DNA of 64,000 nt, taken from assembly GCF_013426915.1 (NCBI RefSeq), contig NZ_AP023179.1:2232001-2296000 (forward strand), written 5' to 3'. The translations under genes and the position numbers were made by a program. The notes under the pieces were generated by a model. That model ran no database searches and was not told where the DNA came from. It saw only the letters and a program-made list of their open reading frames with translations. The DNA is from Paraburkholderia sp. PGU19 (lineage in GTDB: Bacteria; Pseudomonadota; Gammaproteobacteria; Burkholderiales; Burkholderiaceae). Shown piece by piece: positions 43,846 through 54,647 of this stretch (the first letter of the stretch is position 1; each line of letters starts with the position of its first letter).

Positions 43846-44682
43846 ATGAACCAGTCATCGACGCGCCCGGCCGTCATGGATTCCGCGAAGGAAAAAGACG
43901 GTTCCGGCGACGAGGTCACCGCGCTCGCACGCGGCCTGACGGTGCTCCGGCGGGTCGCGGCAGCCGACGCCCCGCTGTCCAACCGCGAGCTGACCGAACT
44001 GACGGGCATTCCAAAACCGACCGTCTCCCGGATCACCGCAACTCTCGTGAGCGCCGGCTTTCTGTTCCGTCTGCCCGACAGCGAGCGTTTCGTGCTCACG
44101 TCGTCGGTGCTGGAACTGAGCAACGGCTTTCTGCGCAACTTCGATATCCGCGCCCGCTCGCGGCCGTTTCTGATCGAGCTGGCCGAGCGGACCTCTTTGT
44201 CCGTGCACCTTGCAGTGCGCGACCGGCTCGAAATGGTCGTCATCGATGCGATCAAGCCGCGCTCCGCCGTGCTGGTGTCACGCCTCGACGTCGGCTCACG
44301 GATGGATCTGAGCCGCACCGCCGTCGGACGCGCGTATCTGGCGGCGCTCACCGACACGGACCGGGAAAAGCTGCTGATCGGCTTGCAGGCGGCAGCAGGC
44401 GACGACTGGGGAACCATCGGCGCCCGGCTCGACGCGGCACTGCGTGAAACGACTGCACAAGGCTTCGCGATTGCGACGGGCGAATGGCACGAAGGGCTCA
44501 ACGCAATTGCGGCGGGCTTCATCGGGCCTTCGGGCGAGCGCTACGCGGTCAACTGCGGCGGGTCTGCGCATCAGTGCCCGCGCGACTGGCTCGTGTCGCG
44601 CGCAGCGCCGGCGCTGCTCGAGACAATCGACCGGATCGTCCATGAAATCGGCGGCACGCCGGGGCGCCGGCTGGACGCCTGA
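43846..44682 (+). CDS. IclR-family transcriptional regulator
   Basis: A 278-residue regulator with the IclR winged helix-turn-helix at about residues 25-90 (ALARGLTVLRRVAAADAPLS, then LTGIPKPTVSRITATLVSAG) and an effector domain (LEMVVIDAIKPRSAVLVSRL, DLSRTAVGRAYLAAL, EWHEGLNAIAAGFIGPSGER, YAVNCGG). The ligand and targets are unknown. It is transcribed toward the RND operon but 505 bp from it, so regulation of the pump is possible but unsupported. I put the start at 43846 since a candidate operator lies just upstream. ATG 43876 is an alternative. Confidence 0.87.
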   Translation: MNQSSTRPAVMDSAKEKDGSGDEVTALARGLTVLRRVAAADAPLSNRELTELTGIPKPTVSRITATLVSAGFLFRLPDSERFVLTSSVLELSNGFLRNFDIRARSRPFLIELAERTSLSVHLAVRDRLEMVVIDAIKPRSAVLVSRLDVGSRMDLSRTAVGRAYLAALTDTDREKLLIGLQAAAGDDWGTIGARLDAALRETTAQGFAIATGEWHEGLNAIAAGFIGPSGERYAVNCGGSAHQCPRDWLVSRAAPALLETIDRIVHEIGGTPGRRLDA

Positions 44683-45187
44683 GCACGGTGAGCGGCAGCC
44701 GCGCGCCGCAGCCGTAAGCCGATGAAAACCCCGACATCCCGCTGACACACGCCTTTCGATCGCGCCACATTTGTGTAACGGTCGTAATCCGCCGAAAAAT
44801 ACGCCGCTGGACTGTAACTCGGCCCGAGACGTAGCATCATGCTTTCCCGCGCGCCCGGGGAAGCTGCCACAGTCCTCCGCGCGCCCGCCAGCGCATGCGC
44901 ATCGGCAACGCGGACGGGAACGCGCCCGGCAACGGACGCAGCGGCGGACATCAGGACGGCCAACAGGGAGGAGCCGTCAGTCATGCCGATAACGTGTCTG
45001 GCCGCGAAGAGCGGCCGCCGTCACGTCACGGTCATCGCGATGAATCACGCATCTATTAGCATCGCGCAGGCGTGCGCGATCAACACGAAGCGGCGCCCGG
45101 CGAAACACGGCCGCGCGCATCGCACGTTTACATCAGCATGTTTGCCCCAGCACGTTTGCCCTATTAAGCCAGCCACCTGATCGAACG
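44683..45187. other. Intergenic region before the RND operon, no gene seen
   Basis: These 505 bases contain only arginine-rich shadow frames. A small hairpin, ATCGCGC-AGGCGT-GCGCGAT at 45061-45080, lies about 110 bp before mdtA. I see no clear promoter. The region should carry the mdtABC promoter and any operator. Confidence 0.45.
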
Positions 45188-46615
45188 ATGGACGAACAAA
45201 AAAAGAAGCCTGAACCTTCACGCAACGCCGCCCCCGCCAGCCCGCCTCCCGGGCGCGATCCCGGACCCGGCGCGGTCAAGCGGCATCGCGGCCGCACGAT
45301 CGCGCTGATCGTCGCCGTCGTGGTGATCGCGGGCATCGTGCTGGTGCGCTGGCATCCGTGGAACAAGACCGCTGACGGCGCAAGCGCGGCAGCGGGCGCC
45401 AGCGGCGCACAGGCGGGACGCGCCAGCAGCGCCAGCAGCGGTGGCCGCCGCGGCGGCGCGGGCGGCGCGAACCAGCCGCAACCCGTTCACGTGGCAACCG
45501 TGAAGCAAGGCGAAATGCCCGTCGTGCTGAATGCGCTCGGCACCGTCACACCGCTCGCGAACGTCACCGTGCGCACGCAGTTGACGGGCACGCTGCAGAC
45601 GGTCGCATTCCAGGAAGGTCAGATGGTCAAGAAAGGCGATCTGCTCGCGCAGGTCGACCCGCGTCCGTATCAGATCAGTCTTGCGAATGCCGAAGGCACG
45701 CTCGCCAAGGACACGGCGCTTCTGCAAACCGCCCGTCTCGACTTGAAGCGCTATCAGACGCTGCTGTCGCAAGACTCGATCGCGAGCCAGCAGGTGGACA
45801 CGCAGGCGTCGCTGGTCAAGCAGTACGAAGGCCAGGTGAAGGCGGATCAGGCGAACATCGACACCTTCAAGCTCGATCTCACCTACGCGCGCATCACGGC
45901 GCCCGTCTCGGGCCGCGTCGGCCTGCGCCAGGTCGATGCCGGCAACTACGTGACGCCGGGCGACACGAACGGCGTCGTCGTGATTACGCAGTTGCAGCCG
46001 ATCAGCGTGATCTTCACGACCTCCGAAGACAACCTGCCCGCCATTCTGAAAGGCATGCACGCGAACCAGAAGATGTCGGTGACGGCCTACGACCGCAGCA
46101 ACACGACCTCGCTCGAAGCGGGCTATCTGGAAACCATCGACAACCAGATCGACACCACCACGGGCACCGTGAAGCTGCGCGCGACCTTCCAGAACAACGA
46201 AGGCCTGCTGTTCCCGAACCAGTTCGTCAACACGCGCCTGCTCGTGAACGTCGTGAAGGATGCCGTGATCGTGCCGACTTCGGCCGTGCTGAACGGCTCG
46301 ATGGGCGCGTTCGTGTATGTCGCGAAACCCGATAACACGGTGACGGTGCGTCAGGTGAAGGTCGGCCCCGTCGACGGCGAGCGCACCAGCATTGCGTCGG
46401 GCCTGCAGGTCGGCGAGCGCGTCGTGATCGACGGCTCGGACCGGCTGAAGGAAGGCGCGAAGATCACCATTCCCGCCGATCGTCCGCGTGGCGCGTCGGA
46501 GGCTTCGGGCGCATCGGCGGCCCATGCGGCTTCGGGCGCATCGGGTGCCGCGGGTGCGATGGGTGCCTCTGGCGCGCACCGTCACCGGCACGCGTCGCAG
46601 ACGTCGGCGGAATAA
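45188..46615 (+). CDS. mdtA: RND efflux periplasmic adaptor (MdtA-like)
   Basis: A membrane-fusion protein of 475 residues linking an inner-membrane RND pump to an outer-membrane channel. An N-terminal membrane anchor (about residues 35-56) follows a Pro/charged cytoplasmic tail, and an Ala/Gly/Ser-rich linker leads to the lipoyl domain (VRTQLTGTLQTVAFQEGQMV). The helical hairpin and beta-barrel regions follow (LTYARITAPVSGRVGLRQVD and DAVIVPTSAVLNGSMGAFVY). The C-terminus ends in an Ala/Gly/His-rich tail. It precedes mdtB by 13 bp in one operon. Confidence 0.92.
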   Translation: MDEQKKKPEPSRNAAPASPPPGRDPGPGAVKRHRGRTIALIVAVVVIAGIVLVRWHPWNKTADGASAAAGASGAQAGRASSASSGGRRGGAGGANQPQPVHVATVKQGEMPVVLNALGTVTPLANVTVRTQLTGTLQTVAFQEGQMVKKGDLLAQVDPRPYQISLANAEGTLAKDTALLQTARLDLKRYQTLLSQDSIASQQVDTQASLVKQYEGQVKADQANIDTFKLDLTYARITAPVSGRVGLRQVDAGNYVTPGDTNGVVVITQLQPISVIFTTSEDNLPAILKGMHANQKMSVTAYDRSNTTSLEAGYLETIDNQIDTTTGTVKLRATFQNNEGLLFPNQFVNTRLLVNVVKDAVIVPTSAVLNGSMGAFVYVAKPDNTVTVRQVKVGPVDGERTSIASGLQVGERVVIDGSDRLKEGAKITIPADRPRGASEASGASAAHAASGASGAAGAMGASGAHRHRHASQTSAE

Positions 46616-46628
46616 CGGCTGATACCGC

Positions 46629-49600
46629 ATGAATCCATCCCGCGCCTTTATCCTCCGCCCGGTCGGCACCGCCCTGCTGATGGCGGCGATCATGCTGGTC
46701 GGGCTCGTCGCACTGCGTTTTCTGCCGCTGTCCGCGCTGCCCGAAGTCGACTACCCGACCATCCAGGTGCAGACGTTTTATCCGGGCGCGAGCCCGGATG
46801 TGATGACGTCCTCGGTGACGGCACCGCTCGAACGCCAGTTCGGGCAGATGCCGTCGCTGAACCAGATGTCGTCGCAAAGCTCGGCCGGCTCGTCGATCAT
46901 CACGCTGCAGTTCAGCCTCGACCTGCCCCTCGATGTCGCCGAGCAGGAAGTGCAGGCGGCCATCAACGCGGCGGGCAACCTGCTGCCGTCCGACCTGCCC
47001 GCGCCGCCCATCTACGCGAAGGTCAACCCCGCCGACGCGCCCATCATCACGCTCGCGATCACCTCGAAGACGCTGCCGCTCACGCAGATCCAAGACATCG
47101 CCGACACGCGCCTCGCGCAGAAGATCTCGCAGGTCGCGGGCGTCGGCCTCGTGAGCCTGTCGGGCGGCCAGCGCCCCGCCGTGCGCATCCAGGCCAATCC
47201 GCGCGCGCTCGCGTCGTACGGGCTGAACCTCGACGATCTGCGCACCACGATCTCGAACCTCAACGTCAACACGCCAAAGGGCAACTTCGACGGCCCGTCG
47301 CGCTCGTACACGATCAACGCGAACGACCAGTTGACGGACGCCGACGCGTACAAGAGCGCTGTCGTTGCGTACAAGAACGGCCGCCCGGTGATGCTGACGG
47401 ACGTCGCGACCATCGTGGCCGGCGCAGAAAACACGAAGCTCGGCGCATGGGTCGACAGTACGCCCGCGATCATCCTGAACGTGCAGCGCCAGCCGGGCGC
47501 GAACGTGATCCAGGTGGTGGACAGCATCAAGAAGCTGTTGCCGACGCTGCAGCAGTCGCTGCCCGCCGCGCTCGACGTGCAGGTGGTCACCGACCGCACC
47601 ACGACGATCCGCGCGTCCGTGCGCGACGTGCAGTTCGAACTGATGATGTCGGTCGTGCTCGTCGTGCTGGTCATGTATCTGTTCCTCGCGAACATCTACG
47701 CGACCATCATCCCGAGCCTGTCGGTGCCGCTCTCACTGATCGGCACGCTCGCCGTGATGTACCTGTGCGGCTTCTCGCTGGACAATTTATCGCTGATGGC
47801 ATTGACGATCGCCACCGGCTTCGTGGTCGACGACGCGATCGTGATGATCGAGAACATCGCGCGCTACGTCGAGGAAGGCGAGTCGCCGTTAGAGGCCGCG
47901 CTGAAAGGCTCGAAGCAGATCGGCTTCACGATCATTTCGCTGACGGTCTCGCTGATTGCGGTGCTGATCCCCCTGCTGTTCATGGGCGACGTGGTCGGGC
48001 GGCTCTTCCATGAGTTCGCGATCACGCTTGCGGTGACTATCGTGATCTCGGCCGTCGTGTCGCTCACACTGGTGCCGATGATGTGCGCGAAACTCTTGCG
48101 CCACACGCCGCCGAAGGAAAGCCACCGCTTCGAAGCGCGCGCGCACGCGGCGATCGACTGGGTGATCGCACGTTATGCCGTCGCGCTCGAATGGGTGCTC
48201 AACCGGCAGCGCTCGACGCTCGTCGTCGCCGTGCTCACGCTCGTGCTGACGGGCGTGCTTTACGTCTACATTCCCAAGGGCTTCTTCCCGGTACAGGACA
48301 CGGGCGTGATCCAGGCGATCACACAGGCGTCGCAGTCGGTGTCGTATGCATCGATGGCCGAGCGCCAGCAGCAGCTCGCCGCCGAAATCCTGAAGAACCC
48401 GAATGTCGAAAGCCTGACCTCGTTCATCGGCGTGGACGGCAGCAATATCACGCTGAACAGCGGCCGCATGCTGATCAACCTGAAACCGCGCGACGACCGC
48501 GACGCGACCGCGAGCCAGGTGATCCGCCAGTTGCAGCGCGACACGTCGCACATTCCCGGCGCGACGCTCTATATGCAGCCGGTGCAGGATCTGACCATCG
48601 ATTCAACCGTCAGCCCGACGCAGTACCAGTTCATGCTGACCGATCCGAATATCGACGAATTCGCGACCTGGGTGCCGAAGCTGATGGAGCGCCTCGCGCA
48701 GTCGCCTGAAATCGTCGACGTCGCGACCGACCTGCAGAACAACGGCCAATCGGTCTATGTCGAGATCGACCGCGCGTCGGCGGCCCGCTACGGCATCACG
48801 CCCGCTACGGTCGACAACGCGCTCTACGACGCATTCGGGCAGCGCATCATCTCGACGATCTTCACGCAGTCGAACCAGTACCGCGTGATTCTCGAAGCGC
48901 AGCCGACCATGCAGCACTACACGGAGTCGCTGAACTCGATCTATCTGCCGTCGTCGACGTCGTCGGGCGGACAGGTGCCGCTCAACTCGATTGCGAGCTT
49001 CCACGAGAAGCCCGCGCCGCTGCTCGTCACGCACCTGAGCCAGTTCCCGGCCACGACCGTCTCGTTCAACCTGGCGCCTGGCGCGTCGCTCGGCGAGGCG
49101 GTGAAGGCGATCCAGCAGGCGGAAAAAGACATCGGCCTGCCCGCTTCGTTCCAGACGCGCTTCCAGGGCGCGGCGCTCGCGTTCCAGGCGTCGCTGTCGA
49201 ACGAACTGTTCCTGATCCTCGCCGCCATCGTCACGATGTACATCGTGCTCGGCGTGCTGTACGAGAGCTTCGTGCACCCGATCACGATTCTTTCGACACT
49301 GCCTTCAGCGGGCGTCGGCGCGCTGCTTGCGCTGCTGGTGACGGGCCACGATCTCGACATCATCGGCATCATCGGTATCGTGCTGCTGATCGGCATCGTG
49401 AAGAAGAACGCGATCATGATGATCGACTTCGCGCTCGAAGCCGAGCGCGAGCACGGCAAGCCGCCGCGCGAAGCGATCTATCAGGCCTGTCTGCTGCGCT
49501 TCCGCCCTATCCTGATGACGACCATGGCGGCGCTGCTCGGCGCGCTGCCGCTGATGCTCGGCACGGGCGCGGGTTCGGAACTGCGCCGCCCGCTCGGTAT

Positions 49601-49766
49601 CGCGATTGCAGGCGGCCTGATCGTCAGCCAGTTGCTGACGCTCTTCACGACGCCCGTGATCTATCTCGGCTTCGATTCGATTGCGCGGCGCCTGCGTGCG
49701 CGCTTTCATCGTGAAGGTCATGGCGATGGTCCGACCCGGCCGCCCGTCACCGACGCCGACGCCTGA
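46629..49766 (+). CDS. mdtB: RND efflux pump inner-membrane subunit (MdtB-like)
   Basis: A 1045-residue proton-driven transporter with twelve transmembrane helices and two large periplasmic loops. It starts with [20 protein letters not shown]. Proton-relay aspartates are seen in [20 protein letters not shown] (helix 4). [20 protein letters not shown] and [20 protein letters not shown] are typical of the MdtB/MdtC branch. It probably forms a heteromultimer with the next protein, as E. coli MdtB2C does. Spacing to the next gene is 17 bp. Exported substrates cannot be predicted. Confidence 0.92.
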   Translation: MNPSRAFILRPVGTALLMAAIMLVGLVALRFLPLSALPEVDYPTIQVQTFYPGASPDVMTSSVTAPLERQFGQMPSLNQMSSQSSAGSSIITLQFSLDLPLDVAEQEVQAAINAAGNLLPSDLPAPPIYAKVNPADAPIITLAITSKTLPLTQIQDIADTRLAQKISQVAGVGLVSLSGGQRPAVRIQANPRALASYGLNLDDLRTTISNLNVNTPKGNFDGPSRSYTINANDQLTDADAYKSAVVAYKNGRPVMLTDVATIVAGAENTKLGAWVDSTPAIILNVQRQPGANVIQVVDSIKKLLPTLQQSLPAALDVQVVTDRTTTIRASVRDVQFELMMSVVLVVLVMYLFLANIYATIIPSLSVPLSLIGTLAVMYLCGFSLDNLSLMALTIATGFVVDDAIVMIENIARYVEEGESPLEAALKGSKQIGFTIISLTVSLIAVLIPLLFMGDVVGRLFHEFAITLAVTIVISAVVSLTLVPMMCAKLLRHTPPKESHRFEARAHAAIDWVIARYAVALEWVLNRQRSTLVVAVLTLVLTGVLYVYIPKGFFPVQDTGVIQAITQASQSVSYASMAERQQQLAAEILKNPNVESLTSFIGVDGSNITLNSGRMLINLKPRDDRDATASQVIRQLQRDTSHIPGATLYMQPVQDLTIDSTVSPTQYQFMLTDPNIDEFATWVPKLMERLAQSPEIVDVATDLQNNGQSVYVEIDRASAARYGITPATVDNALYDAFGQRIISTIFTQSNQYRVILEAQPTMQHYTESLNSIYLPSSTSSGGQVPLNSIASFHEKPAPLLVTHLSQFPATTVSFNLAPGASLGEAVKAIQQAEKDIGLPASFQTRFQGAALAFQASLSNELFLILAAIVTMYIVLGVLYESFVHPITILSTLPSAGVGALLALLVTGHDLDIIGIIGIVLLIGIVKKNAIMMIDFALEAEREHGKPPREAIYQACLLRFRPILMTTMAALLGALPLMLGTGAGSELRRPLGIAIAGGLIVSQLLTLFTTPVIYLGFDSIARRLRARFHREGHGDGPTRPPVTDADA

Positions 49767-49783
49767 ATGAAGAGGCCGAACCG

Positions 49784-52700
49784 ATGAACCTGTCGCGCCC
49801 CTTCATTCAACGCCCGGTTGCCACAACGCTGCTGGCGATCGGCATCGCGCTGGCGGGCCTGTTCGCGTTCGCGAAGCTGCCCGTCGCGCCTTTGCCGCAG
49901 GTCGATTTCCCGACCATCTCGATTCAGGCGAGCCTGCCGGGCGCAAGCCCCGAGACGGTCGCGACCAGCGTGGCCAGCCCGCTCGAACGGCATCTCGGCA
50001 CGATTGCCGACGTCACCGAGATGACCTCGTCGAGTTCGGTCGGCTCGGCGCGCATCACGATGCAGTTCGGCCTGAACCGCAACATCGACGGCGCCGCGCG
50101 CGACGTGCAGGCCGCCATCAACGCGGCGCGCGCCGACCTGCCCGCGAGCCTGCGCTCGAACCCGACGTACCACAAGGTCAATCCCGCCGACGCGCCAATC
50201 CTGATTCTCGCGCTCACGTCGAAGACAATGACGGCGGGCCAGTTGTACGACTCGGCGGCGACGGTGCTGCAGCAGTCGCTGTCGCAGGTGGACGGCGTCG
50301 GCGAAGTCGACGTGAGCGGCTCGGCGAACCCTGCCGTGCGCGTCGAACTGGAGCCGCAGGCGTTGTTTCACTACGGCATCGGTCTCGAAGACGTGCGCGC
50401 GGCGCTGGCGTCGGCGAATGCGAACAGCCCGAAGGGCTCGATCGAATTCGGCCCGAACCGCGTGCAGCTCTACACGAACGACCAGGCGAAGAAGGCCTCG
50501 CAATACAAAGATCTCGTGATCGCGTATCGCGACGGCGCCGCCGTGCATCTGTCCGATGTTTCGGAAGTCGTCGATTCCGTCGAAGACCTGCGCAACCTCG
50601 GCCTGATGAACAACGAGCGCTCGGTGCTCGTGATTCTTTACCGGCAACCGGGCGCGAACATCATCGAGACGATCGACCGCGTGAAGGCGATGATCCCGCA
50701 GCTGAAGGCTTCGCTGCCCGCCGCTGTCGAAGTCACGCCGACGGCCGACCGCTCCACCACCATCCGCGCGTCGCTGAAAGACACGCAGTTCACGCTGATG
50801 ATCGCCGTGGCGCTCGTCGTGATGGTCGTGTTCCTGTTCCTGCGCAACTGGCGCGCCACGCTGATTCCGAGCGTCGCGGTGCCGATCTCGATCATCGGCA
50901 CGTTCGCCGCGATGTATCTGCTCGACTTTTCGATCGACAACCTGTCGCTGATGGCGCTGACCATCGCGACGGGCTTCGTGGTCGACGACGCGATCGTCGT
51001 GCTGGAAAACATCTCGCGGCATATCGAAAACGGCATGCCGCGCATGAAGGCGGCCTTCGTCGGCGCGCGCGAAGTCGGCTTCACGGTGATGTCGATCAGC
51101 ATTTCGCTCGTCGCCGTGTTCCTGCCCATTCTGCTGATGGGCGGGATCGTCGGTCGGCTGTTCCGCGAGTTTGCGCTGACGCTGTCGCTGGCGATCGGCG
51201 TGTCGCTGATCGTGTCGCTCACGCTCACGCCGATGATGTGCTCGCGCCTGCTCTCCGAGCCACACGAAAAGAAAGAGGAAGGCCGTTTCGCGCGCTGGCT
51301 GGAACGCGGCTTCGACTGGATGCAGCGCGGCTACGCGCGCACGCTCGGCTGGTCGCTGCAGCATCCGCGGCTGATTCTCGTCGTGCTGATCGCGACGATC
51401 GGGCTGAACGTGTATCTGTACATCATCGTGCCGAAGGGCTTTTTCCCGCAGCAGGACACGGGGCGGCTGGTGGGCGGCATACAGGCCGATCAGTCCACGT
51501 CGTTCCAGGCGATGAAGGTGAAGTTCTCCGAGATGATGAAGATCGTCCAGGCGAACCCGGCTGTGGACAGCGTGGTGGGGTTCACGGGCGGACGGCAGAC
51601 CAACTCGGGCTTCATGTTCGTGTCGCTCAAGTCGAAGAGCGAGCGCAAGATTTCCGCCGACCAGGTGATCCAGCAGTTGCGCGGACCGCTGTCGGACGTC
51701 GCTGGCGCGCGCACGTTTCTGCAGGCGGTGCAGGACATTCGCGTGGGCGGCCGGCAGTCGAACGCGCAGTATCAGTTCACGCTGCTATCGGACTCGACTG
51801 CCGATCTCTACAAGTGGACGCCGATTCTGACGGAAGCGCTGCAAAAACGCCCTGAACTCACCGACGTCAACTCCGACCAGCAGCAAGGCGGTCTGGAAGC
51901 GATGGTGACGATCGACCGGGCGACGGCGGCGCGTCTGAACATCAAGCCCGCACAGATCGACAACACGCTGTACGACGCGTTCGGCCAGCGCCAGGTCTCG
52001 ACCATCTACAACCCGCTGAACCAGTATCACGTCGTGATGGAAGTCGCGCCGAAATACTGGCAGAGCCCCGACATGCTCAAGCAGGTGTGGGTCAGCACGT
52101 CGGGTGGCAGCGCGAGCGGCTCGCAGTCGACCAATGCGACGGCGGGCACGGTCACGTCGAGCACGACGTCGAGTGCTTCGTCGGGTGGCACGGGAGGCAC
52201 GACGTCATCGAGCGCGGCCGCTGTCGCGGGCGATGCCGCGCGCAATCTGGCGAACAACTCGATTGCGGCGAGCGGCAAGTCGAGCGCATCGACGGGCGCG
52301 GCCGTGTCGACGTCGAAGGAAACGATGATTCCGCTTTCCGCGATTGCGAGCTTCGGGCCGGGCAGCACGCCGCTAGCGGTGAACCACCAGAGCCAGTTCG
52401 TCGCGTCGACGATCTCGTTCAATCTGCCGCCGGGCAAGTCGCTGTCGGAAGTGACGGCCATCATCTACCAGACGATGGCTGAGATCGGCATGCCAGGGAC
52501 GATCCGCGGCAGCTTCCAGGGCACGGCGCAAGCGTTCCAGCAGTCGATGTCCGACCAGCCGATTTTGATTCTCGCGGCGCTTGCGGCGGTTTATATCGTG
52601 CTTGGGATTTTGTACGAGAGCTATATTCATCCGCTGACTATTCTGTCGACGTTGCCATCGGCGGGGGTCGGGGCATTGCTCGCGCTGCTGCTCTTTAATA

Positions 52701-53085
52701 CCGAGTTCAGCATCATTGCGCTGATTGCGGTGATTCTTCTGATTGGCATCGTGAAGAAGAACGCGATCATGATGGTCGATTTTGCGATCGATGCGTCGCG
52801 GCAAGGGCTCTCTTCTCGTGATGCGATTGAGCAGGCTTGTCTGTTGCGCTTCCGGCCGATCATGATGACCACGTGCGCTGCGATGCTTGGCGCGCTGCCG
52901 CTCGCGTTTGGGCGCGGTGAGGGGCGGAGTTGCGTGCTCCGCTTGGGCTCGCTATTGTGGGTGGCTTGATTGTTAGCCAGATGCTTACGCTCTATACCAC
53001 GCCCGTGGTTTATCTTTATATGGATCGGATTCGGGTTCGGTGGGAAGCGAGGCGGAATCGCGGGGCGGCGGCTTCAGGTGCGTGA
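49784..53085 (+). CDS. mdtC: RND efflux pump inner-membrane subunit (MdtC-like), apparent frameshift near the 3' end
   Basis: The third gene of the efflux operon. The product keeps the RND signature ([40 protein letters not shown]). As written, the frame ends at 52969 after [20 protein letters not shown]. Adding one G at the run 52921-52924 restores [20 protein letters not shown] and [15 protein letters not shown] and moves the stop to 53083-53085, giving about 1100 residues, so I annotate the whole span. The second periplasmic loop has a Ser/Gly/Thr/Ala-rich insert of about 75 residues (roughly 769-843) not seen in E. coli MdtC. From about 52,560 codons end in T more often than upstream. Confidence 0.88.
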
Positions 53086-53178
53086 GTGCTTGGGGTGGTT
53101 TGGGGTGGTTTTGTCTGCGACGCTGTAGGGCGTTGTGCGGTTTCGCGGCGCGGGTGGTTTGGGTTTTTTGGGTTTTGC

Positions 53179-53319
53179 GGTGGTATCTGCGTTCGGTGGC
53201 ATCTGCGTTCGGTGGCATCTGCGTTCGCTGGCATCTGCGTTCGCTGGCATCCGCGTTCGCTGGCATCCGCGTTCGCTTGCATCCGCGTTCGCTTGCATCC
53301 GCGTTCGCTTGCATCCGCG
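53179..53319. repeat. 16-bp tandem repeat array (about nine copies)
   Basis: Eight full copies of a 16-bp unit (for example TTCGCTGGCATCCGCG) run from 53192 to 53319, preceded by one degenerate copy. Units change stepwise from TTCGGTGGCATCTGCG to TTCGCTTGCATCCGCG. A unit of 16 is not a multiple of three, and the apparent frames through it are arginine/serine repeats, so it is not coding. Confidence 0.93.
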
Positions 53320-53391
53320 TTTGGTTAGCGTGCTTCACGCGTTGTCCCTGTGCGGGGCGACGCTTGAAGCAAGCTAACCAAACGCGGATGC
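53311..53391. repeat. Long inverted repeat/hairpin linked to the tandem array
   Basis: GCATCCGCGTTTGGTTAGC (53311-53329) is exactly inverted at 53373-53391. The inner sequence continues the pairing with a few mismatches (TGCTTCA-GCGT with ACGC-TGAAGCA) around a TGTGC loop, for a stem of over 30 bp. The outer arm shares bases with the last 16-bp unit. A 17-bp direct repeat, CGGATGCCAGCGCAAAG, follows at 53385-53401 and 53418-53434. Confidence 0.9.
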
Positions 53392-53477
53392 CAGCGCAAA
53401 GGCCCAAAAAACCAAACCGGATGCCAGCGCAAAGCCATGCAGCCCCACCCAGCGTCGCAGACAAAAAAAACACCACC

Positions 53478-53942
53478 TTAAAGCTTCTGCGCCATCGCCA
53501 GATCAAAAATCCTGACCCACTGCCGAGCCTCGCGTTCGGACCTCACAGGTAAGCGCCACTCGGGATGCGCCGCATCCTTAACCTCAAGCTTGACCTGCCA
53601 GCGCTCTCCATCCCGCACCGGCTGCGCCCCGCGAAGATCCGCAAAAATATACGCACCACTCAGACCGGCGACCTGCAAGTCACACAACCGCTTCCCCGCC
53701 GCGAGGCGAACCCCACCCCATTCGCCCTTGAGTTCGTGAGTCCAGTCGCCATCGCGAATATTCGCCGACACTTCCTTATGCCGACGCCACCACCAGGCCA
53801 GCGCCGCCAGCACCAATGCCGCAAACAGAATCGCCACACCCACGGCTACACCAAAGCCAAACTGAGCGGAAAGCGCATGAAACGCCTGCACACAGCCATA
53901 TATCACTGCGATAAAAGCTAATAGGGCGACGACAATAGGCAT
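53478..53942 (-). CDS. Hypothetical membrane protein with two transmembrane segments
   Basis: A 154-residue protein that I do not recognise. Two transmembrane segments occupy about residues 2-24 (PIVVALLAFIAVIYGCVQAF) and 30-52 (GVAVGVAILFAALVLAALAW). A soluble cytoplasmic domain follows, with DGDWTHELKGEWGGVRLAAG and WQVKLEVKDAAHPEWRLPVR. It probably is an inner-membrane protein. The C-terminus is beside the repeat element. The ribosome site is unclear, though no other frame is better. Confidence 0.65.
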   Translation of the reverse strand: MPIVVALLAFIAVIYGCVQAFHALSAQFGFGVAVGVAILFAALVLAALAWWWRRHKEVSANIRDGDWTHELKGEWGGVRLAAGKRLCDLQVAGLSGAYIFADLRGAQPVRDGERWQVKLEVKDAAHPEWRLPVRSEREARQWVRIFDLAMAQKL

Positions 53943-54083
53943 AGCAACAAATCCGGCAATGGCGCGATATCTAACAGTTCAAACAGGCCTAGCAGGCCTC
54001 ACAGACCCAACAGTCACACGGCAAAGACAAACGCAACCGTCAGACACCGCGCCGCATAAAACAAAACCTCAACCCGCGCCCGC

Positions 54084-54647
54084 TCAGGGCGACTTATGCG
54101 TCGCAGCCCACTCCTTGAGCGCCTGCATCGTATTCTCGACATGCTTGTCGGGCGACAGGCTCGTGTACTCGTAAATGATCTTGCCGTCCGGCGCAATCAC
54201 ATACGACACGCGGTTCGCCATCGACGCATGCATCGGCAGCCCCGCGTCATACGCGTTGATCACCTTCGAGTCGGGATCGGCAGCAACGGGGAATTTGCTG
54301 CGGCATTCGCTAACCGAGAACTTCGTCAGCGTGTCGATGTTGTCGTGCGACACACCAATCACGGTCGCGCCGTACTTCTTGTATTCATCCACAGCTTCCG
54401 CGAATTCGTGCGCCTCGATCGTGCAGCCCTTCGTGAACGCAGCCGGATAGAAGTACAGCACCACAGGCCCCTTCTTCAACGCGTCGGCCAGCGCATACGT
54501 GTAGGTCTTGCCGCCCAGCGACGCCTGCGTCGTAAAGTCCGGCGCGCTGTCGCCCGGCTTGAGCGTTGCGGAAGCCGTCAACGCATACAGCGACATACCC
54601 GCGCACAGCACAGCCGCCAGCGCGAATGGCACAATCTTCAGCTTCAT
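54084..54647 (-). CDS. Exported thioredoxin-fold peroxiredoxin
   Basis: A 187-residue peroxiredoxin of the AhpC/TSA-BCP type. Residues 1-27 are a signal peptide (MKLKIVPFALAAVLCAGMSL, then YALTASA). The mature enzyme has LKPGDSAPDFTTQASLGGKT, the peroxidatic Cys in FYPAAFTKGCTIEAHEFAEA, and a second Cys in SVSECRSKFPVAADPDSKVI that may resolve it. A periplasmic location is unusual for BCP-like enzymes and implies defence against external peroxide or thiol cycling in the envelope. GAGG precedes the ATG at 54647. It stands alone. Confidence 0.9.
   Translation of the reverse strand: MKLKIVPFALAAVLCAGMSLYALTASATLKPGDSAPDFTTQASLGGKTYTYALADALKKGPVVLYFYPAAFTKGCTIEAHEFAEAVDEYKKYGATVIGVSHDNIDTLTKFSVSECRSKFPVAADPDSKVINAYDAGLPMHASMANRVSYVIAPDGKIIYEYTSLSPDKHVENTMQALKEWAATHKSP

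Noticed and set aside
49718..51364. A 548-residue minus-strand frame opposite mdtC
   Set aside because: It is antisense to the conserved RND protein and has no motif of its own.
53179..53319. CRISPR array
   Set aside because: Units are 16 bp in direct tandem with no unique spacers, and no cas genes are present.
53086..53377. Overlapping short frames encoding Arg/Ser/Ala repeats
   Set aside because: They arise from the 16-bp tandem array, occur in several frames at once and include no ribosome site or conserved domain.
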